A stretch of 64,000 bases of DNA from Adiantum capillus-veneris. Lineage: Eukaryota; Streptophyta; Polypodiopsida; Polypodiales; Pteridaceae. Shown piece by piece: positions 59,013 through 64,000 of the stretch (position 1 is the first letter of the stretch; each line of letters starts with the position of its first letter). The position numbers and the translations under genes are program-made. The notes beneath the pieces were generated by a model. It was not told the origin of the DNA and did no database searches. It saw only the letters and a list, made by a program, of their open reading frames with translations. The DNA is taken from positions 63,811,753-63,875,752 of the forward strand of contig CM043959.1 in the NCBI GenBank assembly GCA_014529385.2. The letters run 5' to 3'.

Positions 59013-60227
59013 GATGAACTTCGCTTGAGAGCTGTAGCTTCGATCTATGCTAAAAAGATAAGACAAAAAGAATTTTTTGACAAGCATGTGCGCACGAAAG
59101 AGTTCAAAACATGTGATTATGTACTTGTTTATACCTTGAAGCAACTTGTCAAGAAACTTAAAAAGCGAGGGATGGGACACTTTGTGATTAGTGACCTATC
59201 ACAAAGTGGAGCTGTCAAGCTTGCTACATTAGCAGGTGAAGAAATGCCAAATTGGATTAGTGGGTGTCGATTAAAGAAATATCATTTACCACTAACACAG
59301 GATATGCTTCAACAAATCCATCAAGAAAAACAACGAATGAAGGAGAAACAGAGGGTACGAGAAGAAGCTCAAGCAAAAGCAAAAGAATGCATTGCAAAAA
59401 GACGGCTTCTACGACAACAAAAACAGTGTGGCTCACCTTTGCGAATAAATGTTATTCGACTAACGAATTTTGATGAAGACACAGTGGAGCCAATAATTGC
59501 AGTCAAAGTGGGTAGCAATCAAGTTGGATCGATGGCATTGCTTGATTCTGGAGCTCAAGCAAATCTAATCTCTTACCGATTATACAAACAGCTCAAGCCC
59601 ATAGGTCAACTACATCCTACTCCACAAGTGCTGGAAAGTAGTACATCACATTCGCTGAAAACATTGGGCTGGATAATATTGCATGTACAACTACATCAAT
59701 ATATTTACCCACACAAGTTTTACGTGGTCAAGGATGAAAGCATACAACACCCCATGTTGTTAGCACAACCTTGGCAAAAAGAGTACAATGTGCAGATAGA
59801 TTGGAATGCGGATGCAGTCAAAATTCAGCATGCACAAGAACAACAGGTGGTAGCCTTTGCTCAGCAACCCCAGAAGAACCAAATAGCAACAACAGAATCA
59901 CTGGATAAAGAACCAAAAGGATGGGTGCCACTAAAGAACCACACAATATCCAGGGCGAACAAACAGGGAACTGCCAACCATGTTCAATACAAGCATCCAA
60001 CCAAACAGACCGCACTGCCAAGATCAAGGTTAGCAACACGCAAAAAACAAGTATGGGTGTGGAAGGATAGAAGTGACATGGCAGACAAACCACAATACAA
60101 CAGAAGAAGTCAACAGAAGCTGATAGTTCAACCAAAAACCAAGGGAATAAAACAGATATGGATCCCCAAAAGAATGCTCAACAACAACTTAAATGTGACT
60201 CGCATTTGGATCCCGAAATCGAAGTAA
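59013..60227 (+). CDS. Integrase tail fused to a second retropepsin-like domain and W-[VI]-P-K repeats
   Basis: An open frame of 400 codons from the Met at 59025; the frame is open upstream, so it probably continues the integrase. Residues 1-90 resemble the integrase C-terminal part (DYVLVYTLKQL, WISGCRLKKYHL). A Lys/Glu/Arg-rich helix follows. At about 165-265 is a retropepsin-like fold: VGSMALLDSGAQANLISYRL with Asp174, then HPMLLAQPWQKEYNVQI. The last 100 residues are basic, with recurrent GWVPLK, VWVWK, IWIPKR and IWIPKS. A protease after the integrase is not the normal order for Ty3/Gypsy (PR-RT-RH-INT). It is uninterrupted, unlike its neighbours. Confidence 0.7.
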   Translation, partial: DELRLRAVASIYAKKIRQKEFFDKHVRTKEFKTCDYVLVYTLKQLVKKLKKRGMGHFVISDLSQSGAVKLATLAGEEMPNWISGCRLKKYHLPLTQDMLQQIHQEKQRMKEKQRVREEAQAKAKECIAKRRLLRQQKQCGSPLRINVIRLTNFDEDTVEPIIAVKVGSNQVGSMALLDSGAQANLISYRLYKQLKPIGQLHPTPQVLESSTSHSLKTLGWIILHVQLHQYIYPHKFYVVKDESIQHPMLLAQPWQKEYNVQIDWNADAVKIQHAQEQQVVAFAQQPQKNQIATTESLDKEPKGWVPLKNHTISRANKQGTANHVQYKHPTKQTALPRSRLATRKKQVWVWKDRSDMADKPQYNRRSQQKLIVQPKTKGIKQIWIPKRMLNNNLNVTRIWIPKSK

Positions 60228-62390
60228 AAGGAACTCCCTTCAGTACAAGCAACATTGGAAGGCAGACAAACACTACATAGAAACCGGCAAACCGATATAT
60301 GTGGGTGCCAATCAGCAGGAAAACACTGAAAACCGCGGAAGTAGCAATAAACCCACACAAACCACCAAAGCAAAGCTACAAATGGAAAGCAAAAGAGACA
60401 AAGACTACGGTCACTTCAGCCACGAGAATTCTCTCCAAGGAGACGACTAAGGCCATATCGACAGTAGCGGCAAAGCAAGCGACTTTTGCAAGAAAGACGA
60501 TCAAATAGAGAGCGGTAGAGTTACAACTTTTACTTGCAAAGAAAATCTTTTACTTGCAAAGAAAATCTGCCAACCAAATCAACAACAAACAAGAAACCTC
60601 GACGGCGAATGCCAATAAGCATCTTGCTTATACCCTCCTCTTGCATAGCATTAATTTTTCCATGCATTGACTGAGTATGCATCATATAGGGCCACATTAC
60701 ACGGCCAAGCATTAGCACGATTTTTTAACCTAGGCACAGCACATACACCGAGGCGATAACTTGTCATCCGGGAGGACTCCAGCTAGGAGGGGGGGAGGCA
60801 TTCTCAAATGCAGACCCAATAGCAAAAAGAGCAAAAAAGGGGCATGTTTTTCGACTATTTTAAAGGGTTGTCATTTGATTGTGAAATTTTCTGGACTAAC
60901 TAACCCAAGTACATATATCCTTAAACAGCATGAATAGACAGGTATATGGGGCCAAACGCCAAATCAAGCCCCAAGGTGTGTGTATATAAGTAAAAATAAC
61001 CATTTTTCGGACAAAATATTGAAAACCTGGAGAAATCCAGCCATAAAAATTGCATGTGAGTGTATATAGTGTTTTGCAATGATGTTTTTGATTTATTATG
61101 ATTTTTGGGAATTTTTTGGGTTTAATTTGCTATTTTTCTTTTAATTTTACTAATTTTTGGCAAAAAAACTTCAAAAATACAAAAAGCAGGTGAAAAACAG
61201 TCTTACTGAAAAACAAAAAATATGAAGATAATCAGTGACTATAGGAAAACCTATGGTACAATGGGGGTGCAATTATGAGAATGGAGCGAAAAGCGTGTTT
61301 TGACCAGATTTTGACCGAAACGTCAAATTTCTCGTAAGCTGGGCAAATGGATTCCAAATCAAGAAATTTTTGAGCCTAAACCGCATCTCGCAAGAAGTTG
61401 GGAGCACATGTTAAATTTCATGAAAAGTGGTTCGGGAGCCCCCATTAAAAGAAATTTTCACTTCATTTTAAGCTCATTTCTACTATTGACTTTTGAGAGA
61501 GACCTCCTGCCACCTAGAGCGAACGGGACTTCTAGCAGCTTCTACGACGCGCACGACTACCCGACAGGCTCTAGACATGAGAGGTAGGCTCGCCACCTTG
61601 AGCTTTTCACGCATGTTTGTTGTTTTGTCGCGAAAACTAGCATAGGGTTCACATGGAAAGTGGGCAGTAGAAACCTACAAGTAGAAGTGACCACCTAACG
61701 GCTAACCCAAAAGCAATGAGACTTCATCGGCAACTTACCCCAGCATAGGAGACCACTTTTGGATGACCAAAGGCAGTAGAAAACCATCGGGAAAAACCCT
61801 AATTTCTAGAGCCCCGCAAGAGGCCACCAAATGGGAAATCGAAAAGCGTCCAAATGCTACCAAAACTCATGGGTAGGAGCATCTCGACATGCTCGACAAG
61901 TCTATATAGCCAACATAGCCATACGGTGACCTGAAGCGGCACTAAACTTCAGAAGCGGCATCAGACACACAAAGCGTCAAATAACTCTCGCGGCCAAACC
62001 GCATGTCCGTTTGCCACCAAACTTCACGAGTGGCTTTCCTAGACCATCAATAACGAAGTCCTATGGTGGTAGACCACCACAAGTCATCAAAGACATGAAA
62101 ACGCAACCACAGGTGCTTCCAGAGCGACAAATTGCCAAATGGAGCTCCGGTGAAGCCAAAGTCGACAAAAACCATATGGCAAGGATCCCCAAGGGATCGG
62201 GAAGCTATGGAGACCAACATCAAGAAATTTCATCGCCGAAAAGCACTCCAAGAGTCAGAAAACGGTTCGGAGGCTCTGAAATCCACACAAAGAGTTTCTT
62301 TCTATCAATTTGACTTTTTTGTTGAAATAATGTTTAAAAGGGACTCAGGGGGCTCAGGGCAGGCACCAGTAGCACCTCCAACAAAAATTT
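60228..62390. other. 3' non-coding part of the Gypsy element
   Basis: Continuation of the W-P-K-rich coding in a shifted frame is visible to about 60510 (MWVPISRK at 60299). The duplicated words CTTTTACTTGCAAAGAAAAT occur at 60529-60566. A candidate polypurine tract lies at 60784-60798. The rest, to 62,390, shows no gene. Confidence 0.5.
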
Positions 62391-62398
62391 CATCAGGA

Positions 62399-63130
62399 GA
62401 CATCCTACACGTAGGATGTCTTAAGGCCAAATCTGGGCACCAAACCTAACATCTCTCATCACACACAGCTTCTGAATAGCCTGTATATGCTAGCCACCAA
62501 GTTTCATCACATTTGGACAAAAATTGACCTCATCTGCACCAAAAAACGCAAAGTCAGGGCATAGAGGCAATAATGGGGCATAGACCCACCAAAACTTGTC
62601 CACATCACATGAAACTTGCACAATACATTCATGAGCACATTGCCAACCCATCTGTGTGGTCATATGTAAAAAATGATAAAATAGACATCCTACGCGTAGG
62701 ATATCTAAATGACATTTTTGGCCCCCATATGGTATTTTTCAACTCCAGATCTCTTTATCACCCCTTCATGAGCTCATATAACAAGTTTCAAGACATTCCC
62801 ATCTCTTTTGGCCTCCAACACCTCCAAGATGCAATTTTTGAGCCCAAAAACACTACACATGGTCTTACCAACACCAATTCTTGTCCAAATCAAAATTCAA
62901 GAGCATGGCCATGTTCCACAGGCCAAGAGCTACCCACAGAACCAATTCCAAGCTATTTTGATGAAAAAAGACATCCTATGCGTAGGATGTCTCAAGTGTG
63001 ATTTTTACTTTCTGTGCAAGAATTGACTTCATGGGAGCCATTACCTTGGTGCAAGAAGCTCATATATCAAATTTCAACCCATTTGAACATCTTTTGCCAC
63101 CTGTTGAGGACATCCTACCAATTTGTAAGC
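62399..63130. repeat. Palindrome-bearing repeats, about 285-bp spacing
   Basis: ACATCCTACGCGTAGGATGT-type palindromes start at 62399, 62684 and 62970 (285 and 286 bp apart), with a half-copy GGACATCCTACC at 63108. Segments between share words such as CACATGAAACTTG or AAGTTTCA, suggesting degenerate tandem units. Confidence 0.75.
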
Positions 63131-63229
63131 CAAAAAGCCTGAATCTGCCCAGAAATGCACTTTTTGATACCCAAACCCAATTCCAATCACATAGCCATGT
63201 TCAACAGGTAAAGGGCCACCAGCATGCCA

Positions 63230-63718
63230 TGTTATAGAATTGATATTTTATTATTTATTGCAGCTGACATGTGGAAAAGACTAGACCCAGCTTGGCCTAT
63301 GCGAATGGATATGTATATCATGTACATTTTATTAATCAAGTGCTCTTTTATGAGCTTTGGCCATTTATGACCGGTCGGCCAGTTTGTAACCAATTTGACC
63401 ATTCAAGAAATCTATATAACAAATACGTGCAAGAGGGAAATGGTCACTCTTGCACGTGGGGAGATTGCACCCAGTGTCTATGTACTTCTTCTCTTCTCTC
63501 CCCTCTTCTCTCTCGCCGTGCTGGCGTAGCACTCCGCTCTAGGAGGTGCGCCTGCACGTGCTCGCTTACTCTCTCCCGCTATCTGTCTCTCTTCGTTCGT
63601 GTATCTTGCGATCATGCGACCACGTGATTGTGCCAGGTATGCCGGTTAGTCGGTTTTATGTTGTTTATTGTGTTATTTCTGGTATTTTGCAGGGCAGCCA
63701 CGACTTCCGACTGTAGCA
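63230..63718 (+). repeat. 5' LTR of a further retrotransposon running off the window
   Basis: 489 bp, TGTTATAG...CTGTAGCA, related to 29543-30025. The primer-binding site follows one base later. Confidence 0.85.
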
Positions 63719-63719
63719 G

Positions 63720-63737
63720 TGGTATCAGAGCACAGGC
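63720..63737 (+). promoter_or_regulatory. Primer-binding site, initiator-Met tRNA
   Basis: TGGTATCAGAGCACAGGC; the first 12 bases are the classic complement to plant initiator-Met tRNA. Confidence 0.92.
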
Positions 63738-63763
63738 TATGCTCTTAGCTAGAACCAGCAATC

Positions 63764-63934
63764 ATGGACGTGAAGGATTCACCTCCCATGAACATAGATC
63801 TGTGCAATTACACACCCGAGATAAGTGCACTTATCGAATTCATTTTTATTTTTATCATGTCTTCTTATCCGTCCTTGATATTACTTGTTACTTGTAAATC
63901 GTGGGATATCTTAATGTTAATCCTTCATTAATTT
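63764..63934 (+). CDS. Start of the retrotransposon coding region (uncertain)
   Basis: An ATG 27 bases after the primer site opens MDVKDSPPMNIDLCNYTPE; after about 25 residues the frame becomes hydrophobic and ends at about 63934. The first part looks like a gag start of a Met-primed element, Copia or Gypsy; the later part may be intronic or shifted. The interior lies outside the window, so the superfamily cannot be decided. Confidence 0.35.
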
Positions 63935-64000
63935 GTAATTAGAGAAAATAATCAAGATAAGATATAGGAATCATGATGTTTTTATACTGAGAAAAATCTT

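Larger units (their letters stand above)
48161..63229 (+). mobile_element. Long decayed Ty3/Gypsy element with extra domains
   Basis: A probable 5' LTR, a tRNA-Asp-like primer site at 49081, a long leader, a chain of gag, protease, RT, RNase H and integrase fragments, and an extra 3' ORF form one element that has picked up many stops and shifts. A purine tract AGGAGGGGGGGAGG at 60784-60798 may be the polypurine tract. I could not find a 3' LTR matching the 5' one before 63,229, where another LTR element begins; it may lie beyond the window or be lost. Confidence 0.75.

Noticed and set aside
63628-63897. 89-codon ORF crossing the LTR end and primer site
   Set aside because: It spans the LTR boundary and primer site in a frame different from the likely gag start.

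Overview
This is repeat-rich nuclear DNA of a land plant. Evidence: a spliced 12-oxophytodienoate-reductase-like gene with GT/GC-AG introns, plant-type Ty3/Gypsy elements (one with two RNase H domains), a plant-like hAT element, a tRNA-derived SINE and very long TC, TG and AG microsatellites. The repeat style suggests a large genome such as a fern or other seed-free plant, but that is inference; no marker fixes the species. There is no sign of prokaryotic gene organisation.

Layout. 1-2.45 kb: non-coding, with small tandem duplications and a TC microsatellite. 2,464-10,954: a complete hAT-type DNA transposon bounded by identical 8-bp duplications (AAGGACAC). It carries convergent genes. On + is a stop-riddled BED/hAT transposase. 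On - are a protein kinase and a zinc-finger (RING-like) protein. The transposase and kinase genes each start in a terminal promoter and each have a leader intron filled with a tandem array. 11,977-20,741: a young, apparently intact Ty3/Gypsy element of Tat type (LTRs about 1% diverged, 1,783-residue gag-pol frame). 20.7-25.4 kb: non-coding, microsatellites and a duplicated block. 25,439-27,325: the only ordinary host gene recognised, an OPR-like flavoenzyme in six exons. 27.7-30.4 kb: SINE copies, a minisatellite, an isolated LTR and a broken gene end.

30.7-39.6 kb is the second unusual region. An unrecognised + strand gene converges on a - strand cluster made of a divergent histone H3-like gene with a very long tail, a spliced transposase-like gene and a small two- to three-exon gene. 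Near-perfect foldback repeats lie between the convergent genes. I suspect a decayed DNA transposon carrying a histone-like protein, but found no terminal repeats for it.

39.8-48.2 kb: degraded retroelement pieces (a + strand gag, a - strand LTR pair with antisense gag remnants, and a - strand Gypsy RNase H/integrase). 48.2-63.2 kb: a long decayed Gypsy element with a tRNA-Asp-like primer site, an unrecognised N-terminal ORF, gag, protease, RT, RNase H, an integrase with two zinc-binding modules, and an extra ORF with a second retropepsin-like domain. A 20-22-bp palindrome recurs in its leader and its 3' region. 63,230-end: the 5' LTR, initiator-Met primer site and first codons of another LTR element that runs out of the window.

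The two best candidates for something undescribed are the mirror-image two-sided hAT element with kinase and zinc-finger cargo, and the histone H3-like gene beside a transposase-like gene.
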